A DNA stretch of 64,000 nt from Pseudonocardia abyssalis. GTDB lineage: Bacteria > Actinomycetota > Actinomycetes > Mycobacteriales > Pseudonocardiaceae. Both the position numbers and the translations under genes were made by a program. Below the pieces are notes generated by a model. It saw only the letters and a list, made by a program, of their open reading frames with translations. It searched no databases and had not been told where the DNA came from. This document shows positions 9,109 to 18,649 of the stretch, one piece after another; position 1 is the stretch's first letter, and every line of letters begins with the position of its first letter. Location of the stretch: contig NZ_JADQDK010000001.1 in assembly GCF_019263705.2 (NCBI RefSeq), positions 372,001-436,000 of the forward strand, written 5' to 3'.

Positions 9109-12100
9109 ATGCACTGGGGCTCGGCCGGGTCACCGGGTCCCGGCCGCCCGCCGGGTCGTTCGTCGGGTCGGGGCCGTTCGTCGGCCCGGGGGAGCGGCGG
9201 GCTGGCGATGGCGACCGGCCACGAACCCGACACGTCCGCCGAGTTCGAGACGCTCGCGACCGCCGAGCTGGCCCGGCTCGTCCGCGCCGAGCGCGCGATG
9301 CTGCGGATCCGCTGGGGCGGGTTCGTGTTCGGGCTCGCCCAGGTCCTCACCTACTACCTGCCCTATCCGCCCGGGATGCTCGAGCTGGCGCTGGGCTTGC
9401 TGACGCTGCTGGCCGTCGGAAACCTGGTGATCTGGCCGCTGATCCCGCGGATGACGACCGTCCGCCGGGCCCGCCGCACGGGTGTCGCCGCCCTGGTCCT
9501 CAACGGCACGGTGTTCCTCGGGCTGGTCTTCGTCTTCACCTTCGACACCGAGACCGCGATCTGGGCGGTGCTCTACGTGCTGCCGATGGAGGCCGCGGTC
9601 CGGTTCCAGCTGCGCGGGGCGATGGTCGCGATCGGGCTGCTCACCGTGGCGTACACGCTGCGCGAGGTGTTCGGCACGCTCGTCTACGGGCACCCGTTCC
9701 TGGTCGTGTCGATCACCTTCCGGATGGGGATCGGCCTGATCATCGCCGCGGTCGCCGGGGTGATCGCGCAGAGCCTCACCCGCGACCGGGAGCAGCTCGC
9801 CGCGCTCAGCTCGATCACCCGGACGGTCGCGACGGCCGGGTCGGTGCAGGACGTCCTCGACGGCGCGGCGCGGCGGATCGCCGCGCTGTTCCGGGTGCGG
9901 TGGGCCGCGGTGGCGCTGTTCGAGGTGGCGGGGTTCGAGGTGGCGGGGTCCGAGGTGGCGGGGTCCGAGGTGGCGGGGTCCGAGGTGGCGGGGTCCGAGG
10001 TGGCGGGGCCCGAGGAGGTGGGGTCCGACGGTGCCGGGTCCGACGCCGCCGGGCGGCTGGTGATCCGCGCCGACCACACCGTCGACGGCCCGGCGCCCTC
10101 GCAGGTCGGCACCGAGATCCCGCTGACCACCGGAGGGCCGACGGAGCGGGCGGTCGCGCTGCGCCGCGCGGTCGCGGTCGCCGACCCCGACGCGGTGACC
10201 CTCGCCCCCGCCACCCGCGCGCTGCTCGCCGCGCGGGGGGTCCGCGGGTTCATGGTCGCGCCGCTGCTCGGACGCGGCGGGCACGTGATCGGGATGGTCG
10301 TCGCGGAGTCCGTCGAGCGCCGCCGGCAGTTCACACCGGCCGAGCTGGCGCTCGCCGAGACCGTCGCCGGGCAACTCGCCGGGGCGATCGAGAGCACCCG
10401 GCTGCACGAGCAGGCGCAGGAGGCCCGCACCGCCGCCGACGCCGCGAACGCGGCCAAGAGCACGTTCCTGGCCAACATGAGCCACGAGATCCGGACCCCG
10501 ATGAACGCCGTCATCGGGATGACGGAGCTGCTGCTCACCACCGACCTCGACGCCGAGCAGCGGGAGCTGGCCCGGGTCATCGAGCAGAGCGGCGACGGCC
10601 TGCTGACGATCATCGACGACATCCTGGACTTCTCGAAGATCGAGGCGGGCCGCCTGGAGCTGGAGTCGGTGCCGCTCGACGTGCGCGACTGCGTCGAGGG
10701 CGCGCTCGACCTACTGGCCCCGCGGGCGGCGGAGAAGGGGATCGAGCTGGTCTGCGCGGTGGCGCCGGACGTCCCGCAGGCCGTGCTCGGCGACCCGACG
10801 CGGCTGCGGCAGATCCTGGTCAACCTCGTCGGCAACGCGGTGAAGTTCACTGCGCGCGGCGAGGTCGTGGTGGGGGTGACGGTGGAGCCGGACGGGCTGT
10901 CGGTGGAGGTCACCGACACCGGCCCGGGTATCCCGGCCGACCGGCTCGACCGCCTGTTCCGCTCGTTCAGCCAGCTCGACGTCTCCACGACCCGTCGCCA
11001 CGGCGGCACCGGGCTGGGCCTCGCGATCTCCCGGCGGCTCGCCGAGCTGATGGGCGGGCGGGTGTGGGTGCACAGCGAGGTCGGGCGCGGCACGACGTTC
11101 GGGTTCGCCGTGGCGGTACCGACCGCACCGGTCCCGGCCGAGGTGACACCGGCGAGCCTGGCCGGGCGCCGCGTCCTCGTCGTCGACGACAACGCGACGA
11201 ACCGGCGGATCCTCGCCGCGCAGTGCGCGTCCTGGGGGATGGCCGTCGACGACACCGGGTCGCCGCTCGACGCGCTGGCGCGGGTCGTCGGGGGTGAGCT
11301 CTACGACGTCGCGCTGCTCGACCACGTCATGCCGGAGATGGACGGCGGCACCCTCGCGACGCGGCTGCGCGCGCACGGCGGGCCCCCGGTCGCCTGCCTG
11401 TCGTCGCTGGGTGGTGCGCGCGACGGCGCCGCGGTCGAGGCGTGGGTGAGGAAACCGGTGAAGCGGGCCCGGCTCGCCGAGGTGCTCTGCACGCTGCTCG
11501 GGACACCGGCCTCCCCCGCCGAGGCCCCCGCGGCCGCGCCCACCCCGGCGTCGGGTCTGCGGCTGCTGCTCGCCGAGGACAACCCCGTCAACCGCACGCT
11601 CGCCCTCGCCATGCTCGCGAAGCTCGGGCACACCGCCGACGTCGCCGCCACCGGGCGGGAGGTTCTCGACGCCGTCGCCGCCCGCCCCTACGACGCCGTG
11701 CTGCTCGACGTCCAGATGCCGGAGATGGACGGGCTGGAGGCGGCCCGCCGGATCCGCGCGGGCGCCGGACGGGGCCCGTGGCTCGTCGCCGTCACCGCCA
11801 ACGCGATGGACGGTGACCGCGAGATGTGCCTGGCCGCGGGCATGGACGACTACCTGGCCAAGCCGATCCGGCTCGACGGGCTGGCGGAGATCCTGCGGCG
11901 GGTCCCCGGTCCGGCAACCGCGCCGGAGCTGGATCCGGCGGTGCTCGCGGAGCTCGCCCGGTCGTTCGGGGCGGATGGTGCCGAGGTCGTCGCCGAGCTG
12001 GTGGCCGCCGCGGTCGACGAGCTGCCGAAACTGGTGACCCGCCTGCGGTCGGGGGACGCCGGGGAGGTCCGGATGGTCGCGCACACGCTGCGCTCCAACG

Positions 12101-12243
12101 CCGCGACGCTCGGCGCCGTCCGCCTGGCCGACGCCTGCCGCGCGCTGGAGTCCGGCGGGCCGCAAGGAGCGCTCGTCGAGGAGATCGGCGCCCGGGTCGC
12201 TGCCGTGCTGCGCGAGCTGCCGGCCGCCGAGCCGGCCGTGTAG
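9109..12243 (+). CDS. membrane hybrid sensor histidine kinase with GAF, two receiver and HPt domains
   Basis: About 1044 residues. Order: four to five membrane helices (about 70-215), a GAF domain (about 225-425) carrying a pentapeptide repeat insertion, a HisKA dimerisation domain with phospho-acceptor H459 in NMSHEIRTP, a HATPase ([16 protein letters not shown]), a receiver domain starting RRVLVVDDN, a second receiver starting LLLAEDN, and an HPt domain with H992 in VAHTLRSN. It can therefore carry out a whole phosphorelay. The start is ambiguous: GTG 9103, ATG 9109 with a GAGGGGG site, or ATG 9208. It heads a compact operon with a 58-residue protein, response regulator, MinD-like ATPase and patatin. 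The signal is unknown; the GAF domain suggests a small ligand. Confidence 0.93.
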   Translation: MHWGSAGSPGPGRPPGRSSGRGRSSARGSGGLAMATGHEPDTSAEFETLATAELARLVRAERAMLRIRWGGFVFGLAQVLTYYLPYPPGMLELALGLLTLLAVGNLVIWPLIPRMTTVRRARRTGVAALVLNGTVFLGLVFVFTFDTETAIWAVLYVLPMEAAVRFQLRGAMVAIGLLTVAYTLREVFGTLVYGHPFLVVSITFRMGIGLIIAAVAGVIAQSLTRDREQLAALSSITRTVATAGSVQDVLDGAARRIAALFRVRWAAVALFEVAGFEVAGSEVAGSEVAGSEVAGSEVAGPEEVGSDGAGSDAAGRLVIRADHTVDGPAPSQVGTEIPLTTGGPTERAVALRRAVAVADPDAVTLAPATRALLAARGVRGFMVAPLLGRGGHVIGMVVAESVERRRQFTPAELALAETVAGQLAGAIESTRLHEQAQEARTAADAANAAKSTFLANMSHEIRTPMNAVIGMTELLLTTDLDAEQRELARVIEQSGDGLLTIIDDILDFSKIEAGRLELESVPLDVRDCVEGALDLLAPRAAEKGIELVCAVAPDVPQAVLGDPTRLRQILVNLVGNAVKFTARGEVVVGVTVEPDGLSVEVTDTGPGIPADRLDRLFRSFSQLDVSTTRRHGGTGLGLAISRRLAELMGGRVWVHSEVGRGTTFGFAVAVPTAPVPAEVTPASLAGRRVLVVDDNATNRRILAAQCASWGMAVDDTGSPLDALARVVGGELYDVALLDHVMPEMDGGTLATRLRAHGGPPVACLSSLGGARDGAAVEAWVRKPVKRARLAEVLCTLLGTPASPAEAPAAAPTPASGLRLLLAEDNPVNRTLALAMLAKLGHTADVAATGREVLDAVAARPYDAVLLDVQMPEMDGLEAARRIRAGAGRGPWLVAVTANAMDGDREMCLAAGMDDYLAKPIRLDGLAEILRRVPGPATAPELDPAVLAELARSFGADGAEVVAELVAAAVDELPKLVTRLRSGDAGEVRMVAHTLRSNAATLGAVRLADACRALESGGPQGALVEEIGARVAAVLRELPAAEPAV
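9919..10053 (+). repeat. 15-base tandem repeat inside the kinase GAF domain
   Basis: Nine in-frame 15-base units. The first six are nearly identical copies of (T/C)TCCGAGGTGGCGGGG-like sequence, and the last three are degenerate. They encode pentapeptides [20 protein letters not shown] and SDAAG between two predicted GAF strands. Copy number could change without shifting the frame. Confidence 0.9.
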
Positions 12244-12253
12244 GGGAGGACCG

Positions 12254-12430
12254 ATGGAGATCGAGAGCACGGCGGGCGAGCGGTTCGTCGTCGAGATCCG
12301 CCCCACCCCGGACGGCCGGGTGGTGGGCACGGTCGGGCGTCCCGGCAGCGCCGATCCCGTGCCCTTCTCCGGCTGGATGGATCTGCTGCGGCTGCTCGAA
12401 CCCCGCACCCCCGACGCGGTCACCCGATGA
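12254..12430 (+). CDS. 58-residue acidic protein in signalling operon
   Basis: A small frame with ATG at 12254, preceded by GGGGAGGA and ending in ATGA shared with the response-regulator start. It begins 11 bases after the kinase stop, so it is almost certainly translated. The product starts MEIESTAGERFVVEIRP and contains a PFSGWMDLLRLLE helix near the C-terminus. There is no signal peptide, membrane segment or Cys. I recognise no family. Its position suggests an adaptor between kinase and response regulator, which is inference only. Confidence 0.75.
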   Translation: MEIESTAGERFVVEIRPTPDGRVVGTVGRPGSADPVPFSGWMDLLRLLEPRTPDAVTR

Positions 12431-13152
12431 GCGACCTGCGGGGGAGGGTGCTCGTCGTCGACGACGACCCGATGAACCGCCTGCTGCTGCGCCGTGCACT
12501 GGAGCGGGAGGGCCTCGACGTGGAGGTCGCCGTCGACGGCGGGCAGGGCTGGGAGCTGGTCTCGGGCGGCGGGTTCGACCTGGTGCTGCTCGACATCGTC
12601 ATGCCCGTCCTCGACGGCTACGCGGTGCTGGCGCGGATGCGGGCCGACCCCGCGACGGCGGCGCTGCCGGTCGTCGTCATCTCCGGGTCCGACGACCGTG
12701 ACGGCGTGGTGCGCTGCATCGAGCTCGGGGCCGACGACTTCCTGCCCAAGCCGTTCGACCCCGCGGTGCTGCGCGCGCGCCTGCGGTCCGGGCTGGCCCG
12801 CAAGCGCCTCGCTGATCTGGAGCGGGAGTACCGCGAGCAGGTCGGGCACGTCGTCGACGCGGCCGCCGACGTCGAGCGCGGGGAGTTCCGGGTCGGCAGC
12901 CTCGACGGTGTCGCCGACCGCGGCGACGCCCTCGGCCTGCTGGCCCGGGTGTTCGGACGGATGGCGCACGAGGTCGCGCAGCGCGAGCAGCGGTTGCGCG
13001 CCCAGGTCGGCGCCCTGCGCATCGAGATCGACGAGGCCCGCTCGGCGCGGGCCGTCGCGGCCATCACCGAGACCGACTACTTCGCCGACCTGCAACGCCG
13101 AGCCGCGGACCTGCGCTCGGGGCCGGGCCGGCAGAACGGGGGAACCCCATGA
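12427..13152 (+). CDS. response regulator with C-terminal coiled coil
   Basis: A 241-residue protein. A CheY-like receiver occupies roughly residues 1-125: acidic pocket VVDDDP, phospho-acceptor Asp in LVLLDIVMP, and the conserved Lys in FLPKPFDP. The rest (about 135-235) is charged and helical, with no DNA-binding domain, GGDEF, PP2C or other output enzyme. It probably signals through protein contacts after phosphorylation by the hybrid kinase upstream. It overlaps the preceding 58-residue gene and the following MinD-like gene by four bases each, so the three are translationally coupled. Confidence 0.93.
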   Translation: MSDLRGRVLVVDDDPMNRLLLRRALEREGLDVEVAVDGGQGWELVSGGGFDLVLLDIVMPVLDGYAVLARMRADPATAALPVVVISGSDDRDGVVRCIELGADDFLPKPFDPAVLRARLRSGLARKRLADLEREYREQVGHVVDAAADVERGEFRVGSLDGVADRGDALGLLARVFGRMAHEVAQREQRLRAQVGALRIEIDEARSARAVAAITETDYFADLQRRAADLRSGPGRQNGGTP

Positions 13153-13904
13153 CGTCCATCGTGTCCGTCCACTCCTTCCGGGGCGGCACCGGAAAGTCCA
13201 ACACCACCGCGAACGTCGCGGCGGTGCTGGCCGGGCGTGGGCTGCGGGTGGGGGTGGTCGACCTCGACATCCTCTCCCCGGGCATCCACGTGCTCTTCGG
13301 GGTCGACCAGGACGGGCTGGACCACCACCTGGACGGCTTCCTGTGGGGCCGCCACCCGCTGCGCGACGCGGCCCGCGAGGTGACCCCGCCCGGTGTGCCG
13401 GGCCGGATCTGGCTGGTCCCGTCCAGCGTCGCGCCGCACGACATCGCCCGGATCATGGCCGAGGGCTACGACGTCGGGCTGCTCGGCGAGGGGGTCCGGT
13501 CGCTGGCCGTGGACCTGGAGCTCGACGTGCTGCTGCTCGACACCCACCCCGGGCTCAACGAGGAGACGCTGCTGTCGATCGCGATGTCCGACGCGCTCGC
13601 GATCGTGCTGCGCCCGGACCACCAGGACTACGAGGGGACCCACGTCACGGTGAGCGTGGCGCGCAGGCTCGCCGTGCCCCGCACGGTGCTGGTGGTGAAC
13701 AAGACACCGGAGTCGTTCGACGCCGCGCAGGTCGCGCAGCAGGTGGCGCGGGCCTACGACACACCCGTGGCCGCGGTCGTCCCGCACTCCGAAGAGCTGA
13801 TGGTGCTCTCCAGCGGCGGGATCTTCGTCCTGCACCACCCGGACCACCCGGTGGCCGCGCTCTACGCGCAGCTGGCGGACCAGCTGGTCGGGGTGCGGGC
13901 ATGA
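13149..13904 (+). CDS. MinD/ParA-family (SIMIBI) ATPase
   Basis: A 251-residue ATPase opening with a P-loop, RGGTGKS at residues 11-17. The family signature is KGGxGKT; here the first Lys is Arg, while the P-loop Lys K16 is kept. Walker B-like VLLLDTHPG and the VVNKTPES segment agree with the fold. No ParB gene or parS-like site lies nearby, so plasmid or chromosome partition is unlikely. Comparable ATPases position other complexes in the cell. Overlaps of four bases with both the response regulator and the patatin gene suggest it localises or switches the patatin or the receptor complex. That role is inferred from context. Confidence 0.9.
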   Translation: MTSIVSVHSFRGGTGKSNTTANVAAVLAGRGLRVGVVDLDILSPGIHVLFGVDQDGLDHHLDGFLWGRHPLRDAAREVTPPGVPGRIWLVPSSVAPHDIARIMAEGYDVGLLGEGVRSLAVDLELDVLLLDTHPGLNEETLLSIAMSDALAIVLRPDHQDYEGTHVTVSVARRLAVPRTVLVVNKTPESFDAAQVAQQVARAYDTPVAAVVPHSEELMVLSSGGIFVLHHPDHPVAALYAQLADQLVGVRA

Positions 13905-15862
13905 CCGATTTCTTCGACCGGCAGCGGATCGCGGCCGGGGTCGGGTCCACCCGCCGCCGCCGCCCGCTGCTGCTGCTGACGGAGAGCTGGTCGGGTACCG
14001 AGCCGGACAGCTCCGAACCACGCAGTTCCGAACCACGCAGTTCCGAACCACGCAGCGAGGTGCTCGACTTCCTCGCCGGCACCGAGGTGTTCGGCGGGCT
14101 CGACCGGGTCGCGTTGCGGGAGCTGTTCGTCGTGCTCGACCCGGTGCACGTCGCGGCCGGGGAGGTGGTGCTCGACGCCGCCGGGGTACCGGACGCGCTG
14201 CACCTGGTCGCCTACGGACGCCTCGCGGTGCGGTCCGGGAACGGGACCCGGGAGATCGGCCCGGGGCAGGTCGTGGGGGCCGCAGCGCTGCTGCAGGCCG
14301 ACACGCCGACCGGCACGCACGTGCACGCCGTGCGCGACTCGCTCGTGCTGCGCATGGGGGTGGCCGGGTTCGAGCGGTTCGCCGCGGCGCACCCGGCGTC
14401 GCTGCTCGGGCTGTGCCGGGCCCTGCTGCGCGCCGAGGGGGGAGCGGTCGACGTGCCGGCCGCCGGGTCGCCCGCTCCGGGGACCACGATCGTCCTGCTC
14501 CCGGCCGGATCGGGCCGGGTTCCCGACGAGCTGGTCGCCGCTCTGGTGACGGCGCTCGGCCGGGGGAGGGGGTCCGAGGCGATCGAGGTGTCCTCGGCGT
14601 CGGTCGACGCGGCCGTCGGACCGGGTGCGTCGGGCACCGAGCCCGCAGACCCGCGCAACGGCCGGCTGCTGGCCTGGCTCCAGCGGGTCGAGGCGGCGCA
14701 CCGGTTCGTCCTCTACCGCGCCGACGACGGCGACACCGAGTGGACGCGGCGCTGCGTGCGCCAGGCCGACCGGGTGGTGCTGGTCGCGCACGCCGGGGAC
14801 GACCCCGCCACCGGGCCCGCGGAGCGGGCGCTGGCCCAGGTCGCGGGGGAGCGGCGGCGTGATCTGGTGCTGCTGCACCCCGCGGGCACGTCGGCGCCGT
14901 CGGGGACCGCGGCGTGGCTGGCCGACCGGGGGATCACCCGGCACCACCACGTCCGGCACGGCGACCCGCGCGACACGGCGCGGGTGGCCCGGTTCCTCTC
15001 CGGCGCCGCGCGCGGTCTGGTCCTGGCCGGGGGCGGCGTGCGCGGGTTCGCCCACCTGGGCGTCATGCAGGCCCTCGACGAGGCGGGCATTCCCGTCGAC
15101 GCCGTCGGTGGCGCGAGCATCGGGTCGCTCATGGCCGGGTTCTACGCCGACGGGCTCGACCACGAGCAGCGGGTCCGCCAGGCCTGCGCGGCGATGGTGG
15201 AGCAGGGGTCGATGGTCGGGTTCACCCCGCCGTTCGTGGCGATGTCCTCGGGGCGCAAGGTGACCCGCCTGCTGCGGGAGGAGCCGTCGTTCGCCGGCCT
15301 GATCGAGGACCTGTGGCTGCCCTACTTCGCGGTGTCCGCGTCGCTGAGCCAGGCCCGCGAGGTCGTGCACGACAGCGGCCCGACCTGGCGTGCGATCCGG
15401 GCGAGCATCGCGATCCCCGGTGTCTACCCGCCGGTGCACGACGGCACCCAGCTCCTCGTCGACGGCGGGGTGATGAACAACCTGCCCGTCGACGTCATGG
15501 CGGGGGTGGTCGGCGACGGCCCGATCGTCGCGGTCAACCTGCAACCGACCGGCGGCGGCCGGAGGCCGCCCGCGGAGTTCGATCTCTCCGTGTCCGGCTG
15601 GCGGGTGCTGGCGTCGCGACTCAACCCGTTCACCCCGCGCATGCGCGTGCCGCGGATCGGCGACGTGGTCGTCCGCAGCATGTCGCTGTCGACCGCCCGC
15701 CTGCAGCGCGACCGCCTCGGCAGCCGGTCGGTGGAGCTGCTGACGCCCCCGGTCGGCCGGTCGGGACTGCTGGACTTCGCCGCGGGCCCGGGTCTGGTCG
15801 GGCCCGCCTACGAGTACGCGGTCGAGGCGCTGGCGCAGAACCACGCGGCGGTCAGCCCCTGA
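13901..15862 (+). CDS. patatin-like phospholipase with N-terminal cyclic-nucleotide-binding domain
   Basis: A 653-residue protein. The N-terminus has a short tail with SSEPR repeats and then a cNMP-binding fold (about residues 50-170, GQVVGAAALLQ). A spacer follows, then a patatin domain with oxyanion motif GGGVRGFAHLG near residue 377, catalytic S406 in GASIGS and D521 in VDGGVMNN. This is the neuropathy-target-esterase layout: a lipid hydrolase controlled by a regulatory domain. No signal peptide or clear membrane segment is seen. It ends the kinase operon, so membrane lipid hydrolysis is the likely output of that phosphorelay. Its 3' end overlaps the convergent urea transporter by 11 bases. 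Confidence 0.93.
   Translation: MTDFFDRQRIAAGVGSTRRRRPLLLLTESWSGTEPDSSEPRSSEPRSSEPRSEVLDFLAGTEVFGGLDRVALRELFVVLDPVHVAAGEVVLDAAGVPDALHLVAYGRLAVRSGNGTREIGPGQVVGAAALLQADTPTGTHVHAVRDSLVLRMGVAGFERFAAAHPASLLGLCRALLRAEGGAVDVPAAGSPAPGTTIVLLPAGSGRVPDELVAALVTALGRGRGSEAIEVSSASVDAAVGPGASGTEPADPRNGRLLAWLQRVEAAHRFVLYRADDGDTEWTRRCVRQADRVVLVAHAGDDPATGPAERALAQVAGERRRDLVLLHPAGTSAPSGTAAWLADRGITRHHHVRHGDPRDTARVARFLSGAARGLVLAGGGVRGFAHLGVMQALDEAGIPVDAVGGASIGSLMAGFYADGLDHEQRVRQACAAMVEQGSMVGFTPPFVAMSSGRKVTRLLREEPSFAGLIEDLWLPYFAVSASLSQAREVVHDSGPTWRAIRASIAIPGVYPPVHDGTQLLVDGGVMNNLPVDVMAGVVGDGPIVAVNLQPTGGGRRPPAEFDLSVSGWRVLASRLNPFTPRMRVPRIGDVVVRSMSLSTARLQRDRLGSRSVELLTPPVGRSGLLDFAAGPGLVGPAYEYAVEALAQNHAAVSP
14009..14053 (+). 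repeat. 15-base tandem repeat encoding SSEPR x3
   Basis: Three in-frame copies of AG(C/T)TCCGAACCACGC encode Ser-Ser-Glu-Pro-Arg three times in the flexible N-terminal tail of the patatin. The codons GAA and CCA are unusual beside the GC-ending codons around them. Copy number may vary between strains. Confidence 0.9.
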
Positions 15863-16955
15863 CCGCCTCCCGGTCGCGACGCCGGTGCTCCTCCGGCGTC
15901 GTGATCTCCCCGGGAGGCACCCACGTGAACCGGTGCGGTGCCGCGTCGCGGAGCATCACGAAGGTGAGCACGCCGAGGCAGAACGGCAGCGTCATCGCCG
16001 GGAGCCCCCACGGCCCCAGGAACGACCCGATCGCCCCGAACAGCAGTGCGGTGTACCCCGCGCAGGCCAGCCCGAGCAGGGCCGAGCGCCAGCTCAGCAC
16101 GTAGAACACACCGGCGATCGCGAGGCAGGCGTCGTAGGAGTTGAAGCCCCACAACCCGTTGTAGATCGCGACCCCGTCGGCGCCCAGCGCCATCCCGACC
16201 AGCATCCCGACCGCCGACCCCGCCACGGCGAACAGCGCCGCGATCCGCGAGCACACCGCGATCGCGACGAGCACGATCACCCCGCCCAGGATGCTGTTGA
16301 CGAAGAACAGCTGCGCGATGCCGCGGAACACCGCGTTGAGCACCGCGAGCGCGTCCGTACTCCCGACGGCGTCGGCGGACTCGCGCAGCACGGTCGACAC
16401 CGACGGGCCGGTGACGGCGGGCGAGGCGGGGGAGACGAGCTCCCCGACGTTGCCGCGCGCCACGTTCAGACCGGTGACGAGGAACAGCAGCACGGAGATG
16501 TTGAACGCCAGCGTGAACGGCGGCACGCCCCAGATCGCGAACAGCGCGGCCAGCCCCGCCATCGCGAGCGACGACCCGGCGCTGACGACGACGATCCACA
16601 CCGTGGACACGCCGTCCCACGGCGGGGACAGGAACGTGGCCAGCGCCAGCCCGCACAGCACCCCGTTGAAGCCGAACAGCCCGGCCCGGACGGCGTCGCG
16701 GTCGAACCCCATCGCGATCGCGACCAGGGTGGAGACCGCGACGCCGAGCGTGCCGCCGAACCCGAGCCACGGGTCGTGGATCCAGGCCGCGAGCAGCACG
16801 AGCAGCCCGGTGAACGGGTTGTTCATGAACATGACCTGCCCGACGCCGCGCAGGCAGGACTCCACGAACGCCAGCGGCGGTAGTGCCGCCAGGCGCTCCT
16901 GGACCAGCGGCGCCGTCCCGTCGACCCAGCCGGCGGCCCGGCTCCCGCCCGTCAC
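15852..16955 (-). CDS. urea transporter (UT/Yut family)
   Basis: A 367-residue integral membrane protein with about ten hydrophobic segments in two similar halves. The halves share the patterns FMNNPFTGLLVL and FFVNSILGGVIVL, which line the family's selectivity filter, and the pairs LFGFNGVLCG and LWGFNSYDAC. This is the channel-like urea transporter family, which passes urea or short amides down their gradient. It lies ten bases after the formamidase gene in the same direction, so amide uptake and hydrolysis are linked. No urease gene is in the window. Confidence 0.93.
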   Translation of the reverse strand: MTGGSRAAGWVDGTAPLVQERLAALPPLAFVESCLRGVGQVMFMNNPFTGLLVLLAAWIHDPWLGFGGTLGVAVSTLVAIAMGFDRDAVRAGLFGFNGVLCGLALATFLSPPWDGVSTVWIVVVSAGSSLAMAGLAALFAIWGVPPFTLAFNISVLLFLVTGLNVARGNVGELVSPASPAVTGPSVSTVLRESADAVGSTDALAVLNAVFRGIAQLFFVNSILGGVIVLVAIAVCSRIAALFAVAGSAVGMLVGMALGADGVAIYNGLWGFNSYDACLAIAGVFYVLSWRSALLGLACAGYTALLFGAIGSFLGPWGLPAMTLPFCLGVLTFVMLRDAAPHRFTWVPPGEITTPEEHRRRDREAVRG

Positions 16956-16964
16956 GGCCGGGCC

Positions 16965-18218
16965 TCAGCCCGCGGACATGGGGACGCCCATGCCCGGGTC
17001 GACCTGGTGCGGGCCGTTCTTGCCCGGCCGGACGTCGAAGTCGAAGATCTCGGTCGGCAGGTAGACCGTGGAGCAGGAGTTCGGGATGTCCACCACACCC
17101 GACAGACGGCCCTCGATCGGGGCGGCACCCAGGATCATGTACGCCTGGATGGCGCTGTAGCCGAACTTCTGCAGGTAGTCGATCGCGTGCAGGCAGGCGC
17201 GCTGGTAGGACAGGTGCGAGTCGAGGTAGCGCTGCTCCCCGTCGAGCGTCACCGAGGTTCCGGAGAACGCGAGCCACTCGCTGTACTGCGGGTCCGTCCG
17301 GCCCGGCATGAAGATCGCGTTCTCGGACACCCCGTAGGTCTCCATCCCGCCCTTGATCAGGTCGACGCGCAGGTCCATGAACCCGCCCATCTCGATCGCG
17401 CCGCAGAACGTGATCTCACCGTCGCCCTGGGAGAAGTGCAGGTCGCCCATCGACAGCTTCGCGCCGTCGACGAAGACCGGGTAGAACACCCGCGACCCCC
17501 TGGTCAGGTTCTTGATGTCCTGGTTGCCGCCGTTCTCCCGGGGTGGTGCCGTCCGCGCCGCCTCGGCCGCGACGCGGTCGTGCTCCGCGCCGGTGAGGTC
17601 GCCCAGGATCGCCGAGTCCGGCAGCGGGGGCAGGGCCAGCGGCGGAACCCGCTGCGGGTCGGTGTCGATCAGTGCCTGCTCGCGGGCGTTCCACCGCGAG
17701 AGCAGCGCGGCCGACGGGGCGGTGCCCATGAGGCCGGGGTGCACGATGCCGGTGAACGCGACGCCCGGGACGTGCCGCGAGGTCGCGACGCCCCCGGTGA
17801 AGTCCCAGACCACCTTGTAGGCGTCGGGGAACTGCTCGGTGAGGAACCCGCCGCCGTTGCGCGTCGCGAACACACCGGTGTAGCCCCAGCCCTGCCCGGC
17901 GAGCGGGCCGGAGTCCTCCTGCGGGATCGGGCCGACGTCGAGGATGTCGACGATGAGCAGGTCACCGGGCTGCGCCCCCTCGACGGCGATCGGGCCGGAG
18001 AGCACGTGCACGCCCGCCAGCGGGGCGTTGAGGATGTCGTCGGCGGAGTCGTCGTTGTGGATCGCGCCGTCGAACCACTCCCGGCAGTGCACCCGGAACG
18101 AGTCGCCCGGCTTCACCGTGACCTTCGCCGGGATGTCGGGGTGCCAGCGGTTGTGGCCCACGATCGCCTGGTCGGTGAAGGACTTCGTCGAGTCGAGCGG
18201 GAACACGAGTTCGGGCAT
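16965..18218 (-). CDS. fmdA: acetamidase/formamidase
   Basis: A 417-residue enzyme close to FmdA of Methylophilus, which hydrolyses formamide or short aliphatic amides to acid plus ammonia. Typical segments are NDDSADDI, SGPIAVEGAQPGDLL, FTGIVHPGLMG, FSQGDGEITFCGAIEMGG and GAAPIEGRLSGVVDIPN. The full family length is present. It follows the FmdB-like gene by 81 bases and is followed closely by the urea transporter, forming an amide-use operon headed by an AmiC-like binding protein. Formamide is the usual substrate; acetamide cannot be excluded. Confidence 0.93.
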   Translation of the reverse strand: MPELVFPLDSTKSFTDQAIVGHNRWHPDIPAKVTVKPGDSFRVHCREWFDGAIHNDDSADDILNAPLAGVHVLSGPIAVEGAQPGDLLIVDILDVGPIPQEDSGPLAGQGWGYTGVFATRNGGGFLTEQFPDAYKVVWDFTGGVATSRHVPGVAFTGIVHPGLMGTAPSAALLSRWNAREQALIDTDPQRVPPLALPPLPDSAILGDLTGAEHDRVAAEAARTAPPRENGGNQDIKNLTRGSRVFYPVFVDGAKLSMGDLHFSQGDGEITFCGAIEMGGFMDLRVDLIKGGMETYGVSENAIFMPGRTDPQYSEWLAFSGTSVTLDGEQRYLDSHLSYQRACLHAIDYLQKFGYSAIQAYMILGAAPIEGRLSGVVDIPNSCSTVYLPTEIFDFDVRPGKNGPHQVDPGMGVPMSAG

Positions 18219-18299
18219 GGCGGATCAGCACTCCTCATCGGTGACAAGCGGAGGTCGTGGAGCGGGTCGGTCGTGGAGCGGGGTCGGTCGTGGAGCGGG

Positions 18300-18587
18300 T
18301 CAGGGCCGGGGGAGCCGGGCGGTGCGCGGGTCGAGCCGCGGAGCCGGGGCGCGGCGGGCCGTCGACGTCGGGAGCGACGTCACGACGGGCGGCGCCGACC
18401 GCGAGGCCTCGGTGTGGTCGAGCACGGCCGTCCGGCGGCGGTCGGCGAGCCCGAGCATCGGCGCGGTGAAGACCCGCCCGGCCGAGGTGCCGCAGGCCGG
18501 GCAGGGGATCGTCTCCGGCGCCGTGCCGATCGGGAGACCGATGTCCACGGACCCGTCAGCCGTGCAGCGATAGGTGTACGTCGCCAT
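18300..18587 (-). CDS. FmdB-like zinc-ribbon protein with an incomplete ribbon
   Basis: A 95-residue protein starting MATYTYRC, as in the FmdB regulators of formamidase operons. FmdB normally has two CxxC knuckles. Here C29 and C32 form one, but the first keeps only C8; the position of its partner is Asp. The C-terminal half is basic, Pro/Ala-rich and probably disordered. It sits between the AmiC-like gene and the formamidase, in the same direction. A regulatory role follows from the family, and loss of one ligand may alter it. Confidence 0.85.
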   Translation of the reverse strand: MATYTYRCTADGSVDIGLPIGTAPETIPCPACGTSAGRVFTAPMLGLADRRRTAVLDHTEASRSAPPVVTSLPTSTARRAPAPRLDPRTARLPRP

Positions 18588-18649
18588 CGAATCCCCAGGT
18601 GAGCGCCGGAAACAGTTTCCTGGGAAAGTAGTGGCGGTCACACCGGATG

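Noticed and set aside
13149..13904. Chromosome or plasmid partition system
   Set aside because: No ParB gene or parS-like repeats accompany the ATPase, and it is embedded in a signalling operon.
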